Below, one piece after another: positions 12,025 through 22,399 of a stretch of 64,000 nt of DNA. The first letter of the stretch is position 1. Every line of letters begins with the position of its first letter. The position numbers were made by a program, and so were the translations under genes. Under the pieces are notes generated by a model, which saw only the letters and a list, made by a program, of their open reading frames with translations, was not told where the DNA came from and did no database searches. Origin of the DNA: Thereva unica (Eukaryota > Arthropoda > Insecta > Diptera > Therevidae); assembly GCA_949987705.1 (NCBI GenBank), contig OX465284.1:113257163-113321162 (forward strand). Reading direction: 5' to 3'.

Positions 12025-12475
12025 ACGCCTTCAGGATGAGGAGGTCCTCCTTTTCGCCATTCAGCGCTGCCAAACAGGAACCACTGATTGTTGTGGAAGA
12101 GTCCGGAGTGTGCGAGGAGGAGGAGCAAACTAGTTCCGATACACCATCACAGAACAAATACAGCTTAGATATCGATTCACCAGTTAACCCTTATCTGCTA
12201 TCACCATGGCGGGATCCGCGCGAGGCTAGGAAGCATTCATTACCATCGCAACAAGTCACCGAGGGCATTACAGCCAGCCAAGTTCGGCGGTTATCAGAGC
12301 GCGGTGGGGAGGGCTCCGGCCCGTCCCCCAAGGAGGCAGCATTCTTAGCGACATTATCACAGGCCCCAGCTCCTTCAGGACGACGGCACTCGGTCGTGAC
12401 AATTTCGAAAGTTCCATCAACAATTTTTGGACGCAGCCGTCGGGAATCTGTTGCGGGAATTTCATTGCCAAACAG
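12025..12475 (+). CDS. Host-gene coding exon: serine-rich RRxS-motif protein, part 1
   Basis: The exon follows a pyrimidine-rich tract and an ACAG acceptor at 12021-12024 and ends at AACAG|GTGAG (donor GT at 12476-12477). It encodes about 150 residues. An ATG at 12036 begins MRRSSFSPFSAAKQEPLIVV, but the frame is open into the acceptor, so coding may continue from an unseen upstream exon (it would enter needing one base to complete a codon). The protein is acidic and serine-rich near residues 20-45 (CEEEEQTSSDTPSQ). It then carries basic phospho-site motifs: RKHS, RRLSE, RRHSV (12381-12395) and RRESV (about 12435-12450), all matching the R-R/K-x-S pattern used by PKA-type kinases. No membrane segment, signal peptide or enzyme domain is visible, so it is probably a cytoplasmic regulatory or scaffold region. 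I do not recognise the family. Codon use and complexity are clearly unlike the flanking repeats. Confidence 0.82.
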
Positions 12476-13342
12476 GTGAGGATGTGTATACCTTCAAATT
12501 GATTATAGCTATTAAGGATGTTACTCAAACCCCGTCGTCAAGCCACTGCTAGTGTGTGCCGGATGGCATGTCGGGTAGTAAGGTTCCTCTGTGTAAGCTC
12601 CACTCTAAATTTAGTTCAACTTGCGCCACTCTTTTTCTTTTGTTTGTTAATCTAATTGGATTATCCAGAAATAAATGTGGATTCTTGTTCTTCTGGGTTG
12701 TCCTTTTTTATTCCAGGATTACAAAAGGACTAACATTCAATATTAATTTGCCAAGTTTATTTTTAAATTTCGGCATTGGCTTTGATTACCACAAATGGAG
12801 CCAGGCACTGGAGCTTGAGCCTTTTATACAGGATAGTGGTTAAGGAATCTCTTCCAAGGACTTTCTTATCAAAAAAGGACGCACACCTTCTGTTCAAACT
12901 CATTTGTTTCGGTTCACTTCGTAAGGTTACATTTTGCTTCGTCCTGGTGGTCGGGGAGGGGGTATTTACGCTCGTGAAATAATTGCTTTATTAAAGTCCT
13001 ACGAAGAGGTCAGGGTTCACCCCAGAGTTAGGTGTCATAATTTGAGGTTTATTTAATTTTCAAATTTAAATTTGGGGCTGCTGAAAAAATTTGGGGGTTA
13101 ATTGAGTGATCGAAGAAGTGGGTTCTTAATAATTAGTATTGATTTGCTCACTCTGTGTCAAAATATTAATTTTCGTTCATTCCGATACTTTCTGCTGTCA
13201 GAGAATTAACCCAAATTTATTAACAGATAATCAGAGTCAGGGTTGATCCTTTTTTTTATTTAAATGAGCTTAAAGGATTACTGAAGAGCCTGTGGTATAA
13301 CACACTATGTTATACATATTACAAGGACAAAGAGACTTATAG

Positions 13343-13385
13343 TATGGTAGTAGGTATTGGGTCACTTTTGCGTGGGAAAAAAACC
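13343..13385 (+). repeat. Single copy of the dispersed core repeat
   Basis: TAGTAGGTATTGGGTCACTT followed by TTGCGTGGGAAAAAAACC matches the copy at 15055. Confidence 0.6.
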
Positions 13386-14084
13386 AAGTGCACCTATGGC
13401 GATATCTGACGATATTGTCCGACGAGAAAATCGTTTCACCCAATTGCCATACGCTCAGCTCCTCAGTGATCACCTTAGTATACCACCCCCACCAGCGCCC
13501 TTTTTCTCAGGCCCAAGCGCCCCGCTACCTACTCACATTTTTATGATCAAAAGTAGATCTTATGTACACAAAATTTGACCACACGTGCTCTAGATACAAA
13601 TCTTACATATTAGGATCGGTATACTAGTCATTGTCTTAAACGTAAACCTTCTTCTTTTTACGGGCTTGGGACCGGCAGGATGCTCTGGTGAAGTTACTAT
13701 TGGCTCCAAGATATATTGTTAGTATAAGTTTCTAGACATACAGCCAAGGTTTGTAACTACTAGACTAGTAAGCTCGGGTCAGGAAGATAAAATAGATAAG
13801 AAGCAGTGGCGTATTCGCCTAGGGCTATAGGAGCCGGGGGCGGTAGATTGCGAAGGGCGGCTTGGGTGAAGCCAATCGATACTTAACACACTCAAATAAA
13901 CATAACCTTTTGGGGTTGCTGCAAAATGTATACGTCCTTTTTTCAGTATTAACGGAATGTACAAAATTACTAGAATCCTTTTGAGTTGAGCCTGAAAATG
14001 TAACTTTTTTTATGGTAAGATGAAGCTTAGGAGTCACCCTTTGTACTACTAGTCCGTCATGTCGTACAAGTCATGGTGCAATGA

Positions 14085-14500
14085 GTAAGCTTTATCTGAA
14101 GGATAGATGGGATAGGATAGGTTATGAGTCTGAAGGGTGCATGAGTAGATCTAGATGAGCCTTGCGTTTGAACTCCGAGATGTTATATGAGCTCGGACAC
14201 ACCGACAGCGGAAGAGAGTTCCACAATCGAGTTGTAAACGAACTGCTAAACCGTAATGTGCGTGAAGGGGAGGGCTGCAGGGTGCAGGGGTGAGCCCAGT
14301 TAGCTAGTCTTGTATCGTGAAGGCAGAAGGTTTTTGATTTCAGTGGAGCAATCGCTGTTAAAGCGGTAAAACTTGCTGAGCCCTGCTACATTCCTACGGT
14401 GGCTTAAAGGATTGATGGGGGAGCAAAGGGTGCTATCGCCAATGAGTTTGATGGCGCGGTTTTGCACCTTATCTAGCCAAGCCAAGGTACTGTGGGAAAT
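14085..14500 (-). mobile_element. CR1-like LINE 3' fragment
   Basis: The minus frame at 14300-14485 reads LDKVQNRAIKLIGDSTLC, then HRRNVAGLSKFYRFNSDCS, then LLPSRYKTS. This is the conserved C-terminal region after the reverse transcriptase in CR1/Jockey-like LINEs (the D-x-V-Q-x-R-A-hydrophobic block and HRR-x-V-A). Sequence from 14085 to 14300 is the 3' continuation. Other copies are at 8690-8970, 43890-44345 (minus) and 48970-49907 (plus), plus a more distant one at 40080-40345. Confidence 0.8.
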
Positions 14501-14548
14501 TTGTGATATACACGCTTGTCCTTAACAAAAATTGGAACGATACAATAA

Positions 14549-14842
14549 GTGTATCTTCAAGCTATAAAAAATGACGCGGGTCACCAAAAAGCTTATATAG
14601 TTTGCAAAAAGCTTAAAGGTTTCGACACAGACGTAGAACTAGTTTTTAAATTATACAAGTCTCTTTTAACTTTCATAGAGAATGAACCGGAATCTTTTGA
14701 TGCTTTTGAGGAGGAAGGTAAGGAAAAATGCACAGAAGAATTCAGCAGCGTTCACAAGAGAAAGAAGAAAAAACGAAGCTATGCTATCAGTGTCGTGAAA
14801 GAGTATTGTTGCAAGAATCAAAAGATGTGTCCAAAAGATTAA
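14549..14842 (+). pseudogene. Possible hAT transposase (ZMYM/DUF4371-like) remnant
   Basis: The 97-codon frame contains LYKSLLTFIENEPESFDAFE, EEGKEKC and a basic HKRKKKKRSYA segment. The order (hydrophobic helix, F-D-x-F/Y-E-E-x-G, basic patch) resembles the middle of hAT-type transposases related to zinc-finger MYM proteins, as far as I recall. It lies inside the candidate hAT element with CAGTGGCG ends, which fits. It could equally be a chance frame; no catalytic residues are visible. Confidence 0.4.
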
Positions 14843-15011
14843 TACTTTTTTTCCAATATGCGATCAGTTGGACGACTGCTGGTGTTCTTATTCGAAATGG
14901 ATACAATACCTGATGGGAAAGCCTTAATCTTGCGGATGATCTACGAATGTGTTCCTTTAAAATAATTCTTGGCGCCACATTAAGAAAACGGGTTAAGGAA
15001 CCTCTCTTGAT

Positions 15012-15092
15012 CACAAGGAAGTATTTCCATATACAGAAATAGCATTAAGTATTTTAGTAGGTATTGGGTCACTTGAGCCTGGGAAAAAATTT
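15012..15092 (+). repeat. Single copy of the dispersed core repeat
   Basis: CACAAGGAAGTATTTCCAT, then TAGTAGGTATTGGGTCACTT and GAGCCTGGGAAAAAA. Both parts match the copy at 2631-2740. Confidence 0.65.
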
Positions 15093-15339
15093 TGTCACCG
15101 CTTTGTAGAGCTTTCGTTTACCCTACTAAAATTAAATAACTATTAAATTAATAAACGGTGATTATTCTATTGTATGACCTGATTTATGGGGCGGTGAATC
15201 TTATAGGCCCAGAGCGGTAAATCTTAAAATACGCCACTGAAAAGGGGTGAAACGTTTTGTTCTACAGGCTCCCATACGCTATCACAGCAGCTCCTTCTCT
15301 GATTTAGTGATCGAACATGAGATAGCTCCAGGGCAGGGC

Positions 15340-15487
15340 ATTTTCTTTGGAAAGGAAGATTAGAAAGAAAGAAAATTATCTAGGTCGGAGAAATATGGAA
15401 AGACAAGGGACTCTCTCGCGTAGTGTATTCGAACCACGGACCTCTAGGATGGTATCTGGGCGGCTTAATCCCTAGGCTACCGAGACC
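15340..15487 (-). repeat. tRNA-derived SINE
   Basis: On the minus strand the head begins GGTCTCGGTAGCCTAGGGAT. TAGCCTAGGGATTAAG resembles an RNA polymerase III A box, and GTGGTTCGAATACACT is a near-consensus B box ~40 bases on, as in a tRNA gene. The unrelated AG-rich tail (plus 15340-15402) follows. Similar heads occur at 27745-27810, 39771-39849 and 43424-43478 on the minus strand, and possibly 53455-53535 on the plus strand. Confidence 0.7.
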
Positions 15488-15653
15488 AGCAAAATATTAT
15501 GTTCGGGGTGAGCATATACGAAAAAATTCTTATTATTTTGATACAGCAGTGGGTTAAACAATTCAACTGAAGATCCATTATCAGACCACTAAACCCACTT
15601 TCAAAAAATATTAAAATTCAAATTATTAATTTCATTTCAAAATTCAGTTCCAG

Positions 15654-16629
15654 TCGCGTTCTCAATTCCCGCCGTGAAAGTGGAGCATCAGTTGGACCAC
15701 CATCAACCGATCTCCTCGGAAGCGTTCACAATCTCCAATTGGATATTATGGATGACATTGTTCAGTCACGAAAGGCTCGGATGAAACTATGGACAACAAG
15801 CAGCGAAAAAGTTTGTGAAGTTCAAACTGTTGACGAGGCCGGGGCCAGCACATCACAAAGATACACCAATCGCCGCTTCTCGGACTTTCTAGGACCAGCT
15901 TTACCGACAATTCCATCACACCGACGAGCATCTGAGAATCCGCCGATATTATCATCGCCGTGTATAACTACGCCGACGCCAAAGAAGAAGAGTAGTGGGT
16001 TACTTGGTAGCAGATCGGACTTGGGATCGATATTTAGCAATCTGACGTCTTCGGCCATTGAGATACACAAGTGTGAGGATCTGCCAGCACCAAAGACTAG
16101 AGCTAGTCCTTCGAGTTCTACGCTAGACCCGAATGTTGGAAGGTCGACCAGATCGAATAGCTTTGACGTGTCCCTTTTGCACAATGCCAAGCAGTTTATA
16201 TCTGATACAGAAGACAAGAGCGCCGCAGCTTTATCTGGATGGTTTACAAAGCGACATCAGCCGATAGCTAAGAAGAAGAGCGTTCGCAGCAAAAGTACAG
16301 CGATAGCGATTTCGAAGGACGTATTAGATAGGATCCAGAACAAGGATAAGGACGGCAAGGAAAATAAGAATAAGAACACTAAAAGCAAATCAAAGTGGGA
16401 CGGCAAGGGGCCAATCGTCGATGCCCATGTGATCGGATCGGCTATTGAAGGATTCCTGCGAAGGAGCACCTCTTCTAGTTCTAGCAAAGGAGCAATACCA
16501 AAGGACAAGAAGAAGGCGAGCACAGTGCGATCTAGTCTTAACTGGTTCACAAAGGGCGAGGAGGACGATGCCAAGGACACGTGCGACTCCTCGTTGTGTT
16601 CCACCCTGAAGGACCTGTTTGTCAAATAA
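15654..16629 (+). CDS. Host-gene terminal coding exon: serine-rich RRxS-motif protein, part 2
   Basis: The exon follows an AT-rich tract and a CAG acceptor. There are two in-frame choices six bases apart (CAG ending at 15647 or 15653), adding or omitting two serines. It runs 325 codons to TAA at 16627-16629. Visible features, in order: LNSRRESGASVGPPSTDLLG (second RRES phospho-site); a helical, well-conserved-looking stretch LDIMDDIVQSRKARMKLW; RRFSD and RRASE; a proline/threonine-rich linker (TTPTPKKKSSG); a basic KKKSVRSKST block; a lysine/asparagine-rich run near 16340-16400 (KDKDGKENKNKNTKSKSK); and two WFTK motifs (WFTKRHQP and NWFTKGEEDD). The C-terminus is LKDLFVK. No transmembrane or enzyme domain is visible, so it is predicted soluble and largely disordered. 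Spliced to 12025-12475 it continues the same RRxS theme, which supports one gene. Function unknown. Confidence 0.88.
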
Positions 16630-17441
16630 TTAACTGGGAACTTTAGCTTTAAGTTGACATAAGTGTGTGATTTTTTTTCTAGAAAGGACTCACTCTTTTG
16701 TACAAAGGATTTATTAAAATTAAAAAACAACCAAAAAAAAACACTCGTAGTGCCAAATTATGTGTCGGTGAATGTCCTTAGCAATTAAAATAAAAATGCA
16801 ACAAATAAAATTCTGTTTTATGTGCACACGTTATCCTAGTTTATAAAGCCTTTACAGGACTTGTAGGGGAATAGAACTGTTAAAATGTGTTTTGTACAAA
16901 AAAAAATTAATTAAATAAATAAAAATAATTAAATGTATTATTAAGGATAATTTGTAAATATTAATCGTAAATTAATCTGCTATATCCTTTTTGTAGTTTT
17001 TCGATATGAATTTTTGTGTTTTGATAACTTTTACGGCGCTGAGTTCACATTTTTCCCGGTCCTTGGTTAATTTCGAAATATTTAAAAATGAAACAAAACA
17101 CAATATTCCACAGTTTCACTCCTTGTTGCTGGGATGTTATTAATGCCATTTTTTGAATTATTTTTAAAATAAGGATTGTATAAAGATTTGTCGGGACATT
17201 CAACAAAACCAAGTGCGGCTCTAAAATGAATTGGTGGTTGGCATTAGTAATATTCAAGCAATATTTATCATAAAATAGAAATAATTTTTAAAATGAATGA
17301 AAATAAATAAAAAATTCATAATAATTACAATTTGTAAATGTAGATACACTGGACATGAAGAAATCCATAAACAAAATTGTTGTTTAGAATTGCGTATAAT
17401 TCTAAATTAATTATAATCCTAAGCTAAAATGAATCAATAAA
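16630..17441 (+). terminator. 3' UTR with polyadenylation signals
   Basis: After the TAA the sequence becomes AT-rich with no repeats. AATAAA hexamers occur at 16789-16794, 16804-16809 and 17436-17441, so short and long 3' UTRs are possible. Which is used cannot be told from sequence. Confidence 0.55.
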
Positions 17442-17754
17442 AGCTCAATAACAAAAAAGAACACACACACGGGTCTACTTTAATAACAGTCCGAAATAAT
17501 GTTTAAGTGTTGCTTGTAAACATATTTATTTATTTAGCAAAATTTTAATTTGGTTCAATGACGGATTATGATTGAATAGGGTTTATTAAATGTAGGTAGT
17601 ATTTTGGTGGCAGGTGTAAAATTTTAAATTCAGTAGAAAACATTCATAACTGATCTCCAAAAAGTTGGCCAAAGGTTTTATATCGTTTCAACTCAGTTTG
17701 TACAGGTTACATAACCTAGTTTGTATTTCAACAAGAGGTGCTATTTTAAATCAA
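17442..17754. other. Spacer downstream of the host gene
   Basis: AT-rich with a short CACACACAC run at 17462. Nothing else identified. Confidence 0.4.
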
Positions 17755-18014
17755 CAAAAAATTGAAATTTGGGTGTTTGGGTGCCCGGTGCAGTATACCA
17801 TATTGCGCCCCCTCACCTCTTATTTTTTTGATCGGAGTAAAGGACAATGGTAGACGACTGAAAAAGTTTTCAACAAAGTTTTCAATTTCTTGAATAAGTA
17901 ACATCATTTAATATTAGCAATTTTTCAGTTTTTTTCTCAAATATTTAATTGTTTTTCTAACTAGTAATTTCTGATATTGCGCCCGGTGCACCTTTTGCAC
18001 CTATGATGCCCCTG
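17755..18014 (+). mobile_element. Truncated non-autonomous hAT (GCGCCCGGTGCA family)
   Basis: GTGCCCGGTGCAGTATACCA and ATATTGCGCCCCCT at the left, GATCGGAGTAAAGGACAATG inside, and ATTGCGCCCGGTGCACC followed by TTTGCACCTATGATGCCCCTG (split here) at the right match the elements at 46999-47581 and 57632-58687. The right terminus CAGGGGCATCATAGGTGCAA (reverse strand) is intact. The left terminus is not recognisable and no target duplication was found, so it is decayed at the left. Confidence 0.75.
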
Positions 18015-18039
18015 TCCAGAAAGTGACATTTTCCCGGCA

Positions 18040-19250
18040 CCTCTGCAGAAATACCTTGAAGTGATTCTTGACAATCTGGTCTGCCTCGTTAGAGCCAGCT
18101 TCAATTGAAGATACATTTCGACCATCTGCAGAAGAGTCGTGGTGGTTTTTATTCCTACACAAGTCTCTGAAGATGCATAACTCGTATAAACCTATGAACT
18201 TAACCTTAAACTTTTAGACAAGCATATTAGAGAGGGTCTTATAGCGAGCCCACTTCACTGTCTGCATTTGGCCTACCGCCCAGGCAGATCTACAGAGACT
18301 GCCATTCGTGTGCTGGTAAGAGAGATATTGAGAAGTGCCTCAGGGTCAAGGAAATCTCTCTCTGCGCTTTTGCAGACATTAAGGATGCGTTTGACAACAT
18401 TACCTTTGACGCGATCAATGAAGTCGCGTTAAAAAATCACCTCGCTTCTCAGCAGCAGATTGCTAACTGCTCAGATGAATGGTAAATCGATTACGGTAAT
18501 AGCTGCTAAGGGCTGTCCTCAAAGGGGCGTCCTATCACCGCTCCTATGGTGAATCGGAATCGACTAACTTCTAGCCGATCTGAATAGCAGCTGGGGCAGC
18601 GGCGGTCATGATGGCACCGTTTCAGACCGGATGCAAGCCGCTCTGTTATATGTGCATAACTGGTGGCAGAGCTAGAACTTGGGTATTAACCCGCAAAAAA
18701 GTGTCATAGGACCATGGTCACGTATTCATCCATCGCATAGTACGCCAAGACCGAACAAAATGGTCTTGGTATCACGAGGGCTAAAAGCACCTGTTCGACT
18801 GCGGCTATGCAGGCCGTACTTAACCTTCTTCCGATTCACCTAGTAGTGAAAATCCGCTCCGTCGGGGGGCGCTGCGTCTAAGGGTGCTATTCACCTTTAT
18901 GCCAAGAGGCCTTCTGGATCAATTATCGATCCTCAAGAAGCTGAACCCGGAGCAAATGATATGGTGTTAGATCGCACTATCTCGGCGGCAATTGTCTTTC
19001 AAGAAATCGGACGTCAAGGAATCTCTTCACCAGCTGTGGCTGATGGTGCTTTCTCGCTGCAAGTAAACGGCATTAACCTCTATAGCACTAATTTCAGGCC
19101 CAAAAAAGCAGTCTACATGGTTTGGTAACGCAATCCATTCATCGATCGTTACGAACCAGTAACATTTTCAAAAAGGTCTGGGTCGATTACACCGCCCTGA
19201 GAAAAAACTACACTAAACTGGGTTCTTCTTTTTCTTTACCTACCTCAATT
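18040..19250 (+). mobile_element. Jockey/LOA-like LINE reverse transcriptase remnant
   Basis: Translating with frameshifts gives VFIPTQVSEDAY, LLDKHIREGLIAS, LAYRPGRSTETAIRVLVREI, then FADIKDAFDNITFDAINEVA. These are reverse transcriptase blocks 1-3, with the first catalytic Asp in ADIKDAFDN. A GCPQRGVLSPL-type block follows (ctgtcctcaaaggggcgtcc near 18514). Many stops and shifts are present. The stretch 18700-18935 aligns closely with the reverse complement of 23690-23945, so this and the minus-strand piece at 22955-24060 are the same family. It ends next to another LINE 3' end in the opposite orientation. Confidence 0.8.
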
Positions 19251-19254
19251 GTTT

Positions 19255-20185
19255 GGGACCCAGCAACGTAGCCATTTAATTTAGCCTATTTTACTACACT
19301 CCTATACCTCATAGGCCAGAATCTTGAACGGGTTCAGCAGTCTGCCTAATGGCTTATCCCTTTTACATACTTAACTGTTCGAGCAGAGCACTCGCAGAGA
19401 ACACGAGGGCAAAAGCTCTATGTGGGGTGGTTCTGGGCCCTTTTTATCCTCCTGCAGTACATTGCGCAGTTTCCGGTAATCACGTTAATAAGTTTCGTTA
19501 ACAAGAGTCCTGACATCAGGCCCTCACCTCCTTTTCCCTTGTCATCAACAACCGCTTAGTGGCCTTAAGAAACGGCAATCAACCCAACTTTATTATTCGC
19601 CCCAAAAATTCCTTGGTCGTGTCAAAATACGGCACAAAAAGCAACCAATCCGAGTTGGCCAATCTAGTAGAGTTGAGCCGGGCTTACACGAGGCAGTACA
19701 TATGTCCCTAAAACCATGGCAAATTGTACTGAGGCCTCAATTGGTATATGAGCGTGTACTAGATAAATGAGTAAATACTGGAGAAAAATTTCTTACTTTT
19801 TTTAAGGGAGTGAAATTTTGTACTGGAGAGTCATTTCCAAAGGAGGCGCCTCGCCTCATTTGAAGTATGACATTGTACTGGTTCAAAAGAAAAAAGAGGC
19901 ACCTCTTACAAACTCATTTCATAATTGTGTCCTACTGAACTTCTGGATTATGGGTCCGGACCTCCAGCTTTCGGTGTATTTCAACCAAGTTGATAAGGAC
20001 CCTCTTTAAAAAGCTGGAAGTTGCTCCAATGCCGGTTCTGAACCGATGAATACAATGGAAATAGCTTATAAAAACCCCATAAGCTTGGTATAAAAGGGAC
20101 GGCCAATCCTGATAAGGCCTCACGTCAGCTGTTCGCCCAGTACCCGGGAAGGATCGTTCTAGCGGCAGTCCAAAAACTGTCCACT
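19255..20185 (-). mobile_element. Decayed LOA/I-like LINE 3' end (RNase H family of 8971-9880)
   Basis: It aligns by eye with 8990-9620 in the same orientation. Shared blocks are GTAGCCATTTA/GCGGCCATTTA, GGTTCAGCAGTCTGCCTA/AGTTCAGCAGTCTGCCTA, GTTCGAGCAG, GGACCTCCAGC and GGCAGTCCAAA. The RNase H frame is broken throughout and a non-matching stretch lies around 19700-19930. Confidence 0.75.
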
Positions 20186-22399
20186 GCTATGCACCCCTCG
20201 ACCAGTTAACTTTACTTCCTGCCTTGGTAGGGTTTACAGGGTGTGTTCGCCTCACCCACTACATTCATTGCCCTCCTTTCCGCTGGGGGTTACCCAGCAT
20301 CCATTCAGAGTTTCACCAGCTTTTTCAATGATTAAACGAGCTTATCTTTCACATCAAAATTCCCAAGAGAACCACTTTCAAATACAAGCAACTTTCCAAC
20401 TACTGCCAATTCGATTTGTTTTTAGACCTTTTTCAAACGAGCCATCTTCTGGTGTCGCTGCAATAAGTAGTTGGTGATTAATTTGCAACTGGCGCCATCT
20501 ATTGCAAAAACGGTACGAACTTATCAATAAATTCAATATCTGAGGGTTTTTTCGCCGTTTTGACTTCCTTTTCCTTTAGAGTCGAAACTTTGTTGGAGCT
20601 TACGTGGAAGCGAATAGTTTGCTAGTGTTTCACTTCTTGCGTGAAGAGTATTTAACCCATAACTGACCAACAGCCTTAAAACCTCCTCAACTATTGAATA
20701 GTTTTAGAGTTAACACCAACTTTATCCAACCCAACTGCACCACAAAACCAATTACTCCAAAAATTTCACAAAAATCCAATTTCCTTCGAAAAAATTTGTG
20801 GTAAACAATTTCAAAAATTGCAACCAATCAAATCTTGTGCTGTGTTGAAAAGGACAACGTCGAAGATATTTAGAAATAGCTTAAACTCCGCAATTTCAGG
20901 AGCGTCTATCACCTTGTCAAGCAGTCTCCAGAGCAACATACGTTATTGGTTAACCGCACACAGACGATTGTTTCTTCGTTTCAGGATTTTAGAGAAAACT
21001 ATCTTCGAAATTCAGCACAAAGAAGGATTCCCTGGTCCTGATATTGTGTGAAGTCTGATGTGTTCTAGTCCAATTGCAAGGAGTTAAATCAAATCCTTTG
21101 TTGCGTTTATCTTGTTGGTACGTCTTACGAGCATTTCGAATCTGTCAGAAAAATTGTATTGAGTTGCAATTCCTCGTTCTGGGAATTTAATGTTGAAGGT
21201 AGATAAAAAGGAGTTGTCACAAAAAAAACTGAAGAACACTACAAAATTTAAACTTTCACAAAAAGCGATTTCCCCCAGAAATTATCCAAACAAAAATTTA
21301 CAAAATCTTGACTTAAAAAGCATTCAACCCCGACTTATCTCGAAAAAAGGGTTAAGAATGGCATCCAATTCCACACTTTTCACTTATCTCAACCCTCCCT
21401 ACATATTACCCCTTTTTACTAGACAATCCCTTATGCGCCGAAGCCTTGCCCAGGACCATTTACAAGGGTCCTGAAAACGGCAGTAATTGAAAACAAAATA
21501 TCATTTCATGACTTCGGAAATTATGTTTATTTCAGACAAACAAATCGCTGGGACCAACCCTTGGCTTCACGGGGGGTAGGCAAGGTCCTTTGGGCATGAG
21601 TGAGATTCAAGTTATTTTTAGCCGAAGTCTGGTCACGTAATGTCACTTTGAGTTCTGGCAACAACAAAAAAAAGTACCATTGTCTGGCGAGGAATGCTAT
21701 GGTTAGTTGATGGCTCTGAAACTCGATTTCTAGCTTCAAACTTCGTTCTGGAGTCGTTATATGATTACCTTTGGACTGTGGTGCCGTTTACATTCGTTCT
21801 AGTTTAATGTTCTTTTGATTTGAGTTTGAGTTGTTTGTATATTGTGCTTGTACTCGTAATAACGAATAACTCTTCAACCAAGTTTTGCAATTGAACGAAA
21901 ATCTCACTTAAAATATTAGAGATAGGCTAAAGGCCATCAACGTGCAAGAATCAGAATTTTTATTACTCCTAAAAGTATGCAGAAAAAATAACCGGCACAC
22001 AGAGGTGCTAAGTCGTTAATAGATTTATGTGTGGTGGACTTTTTTGATGAAATTCAAAACAAATAAAGATTAGAGAATAATAATTGTGCTTTTGGTTCCA
22101 TTAAGGAATCTCACACCGAACAAACACCGCAAAATCCTTAATATCAATAAAATCGTTAGGCTTGATAATGTAGTACTAATGAAATTTTCTTCCCATATGA
22201 AGGCCGAACCTCTTGAAGAAGCTTACCAGCCCGCCCAGTGTGTGCGCGCTATAGCAGGCCAGTTAAAGAATACGCTAGCTCATTTTTTCGAAACAAAACT
22301 TACAGATTGGATACCCTTGCTTTCTGATTCGCCATAGGTGGTTATTTACCGCTTAATGTCCAGCATTCAAACCAGCCAATATCCATACAACCATTCTAC
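20186..22399. other. Spacer without a recognised gene
   Basis: Open frames at 20241-20477, 20818-21051, 21190-21474 and 22086-22337 are short with no domain I recognise. A CCTAAAAGTATGCA repeat copy is at 21955-22035. Confidence 0.4.
21955..22035. repeat. CCTAAAAGTATGCA repeat copy
   Basis: CTCCTAAAAGTATGCAGA followed ~25 bases later by GCTAAGTCGTTAATAGA parallels 7588-7680. Confidence 0.45.

Larger units (their letters stand above)
13804..15239. mobile_element. Candidate hAT-type element in the intron
   Basis: The ends are perfect 12-bp inverted repeats: CAGTGGCGTATT at 13804-13815 and AATACGCCACTG at 15228-15239. CAGTGGCG is a familiar hAT terminus. Beyond the 12 bp both ends keep a weaker match (a GGGCTATA/GGCCTATAAGA stretch and GGCGGT). 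The 8-bp flanks (ATAAGAAG and AAAAGGGG) agree at only five positions, so a target duplication is not proven. A possible hAT transposase remnant (14549-14842) lies inside, as do a CR1-like LINE tail and a dispersed repeat copy that must be later insertions or recombination products. Confidence 0.6.
12476..15653 (+). other. Intron of the host gene
   Basis: The intron is 3,178 bases, GT-AG, interrupting a codon after its second base. Joining 12475 to 15654 gives ISLPNS|RVLNSRRES in frame. It contains a dispersed repeat copy (13343-13385), a candidate hAT element (13804-15239) with a CR1-like LINE tail inside, another dispersed repeat copy, and a tRNA-derived SINE (15402-15487). Sequence 12500-13340 has only short open frames with no recognised content. 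Confidence 0.75.

Noticed and set aside
15822..16730. Minus frames of 131 and 157 codons under the terminal exon
   Set aside because: Antisense shadows of the real coding exon and its UTR.
17656..17663. TCCAAAAA as a possible left target duplication for the hAT fragment ending at 18014 (TCCAGAAA)
   Set aside because: Only seven of eight bases match and no hAT terminus follows it.
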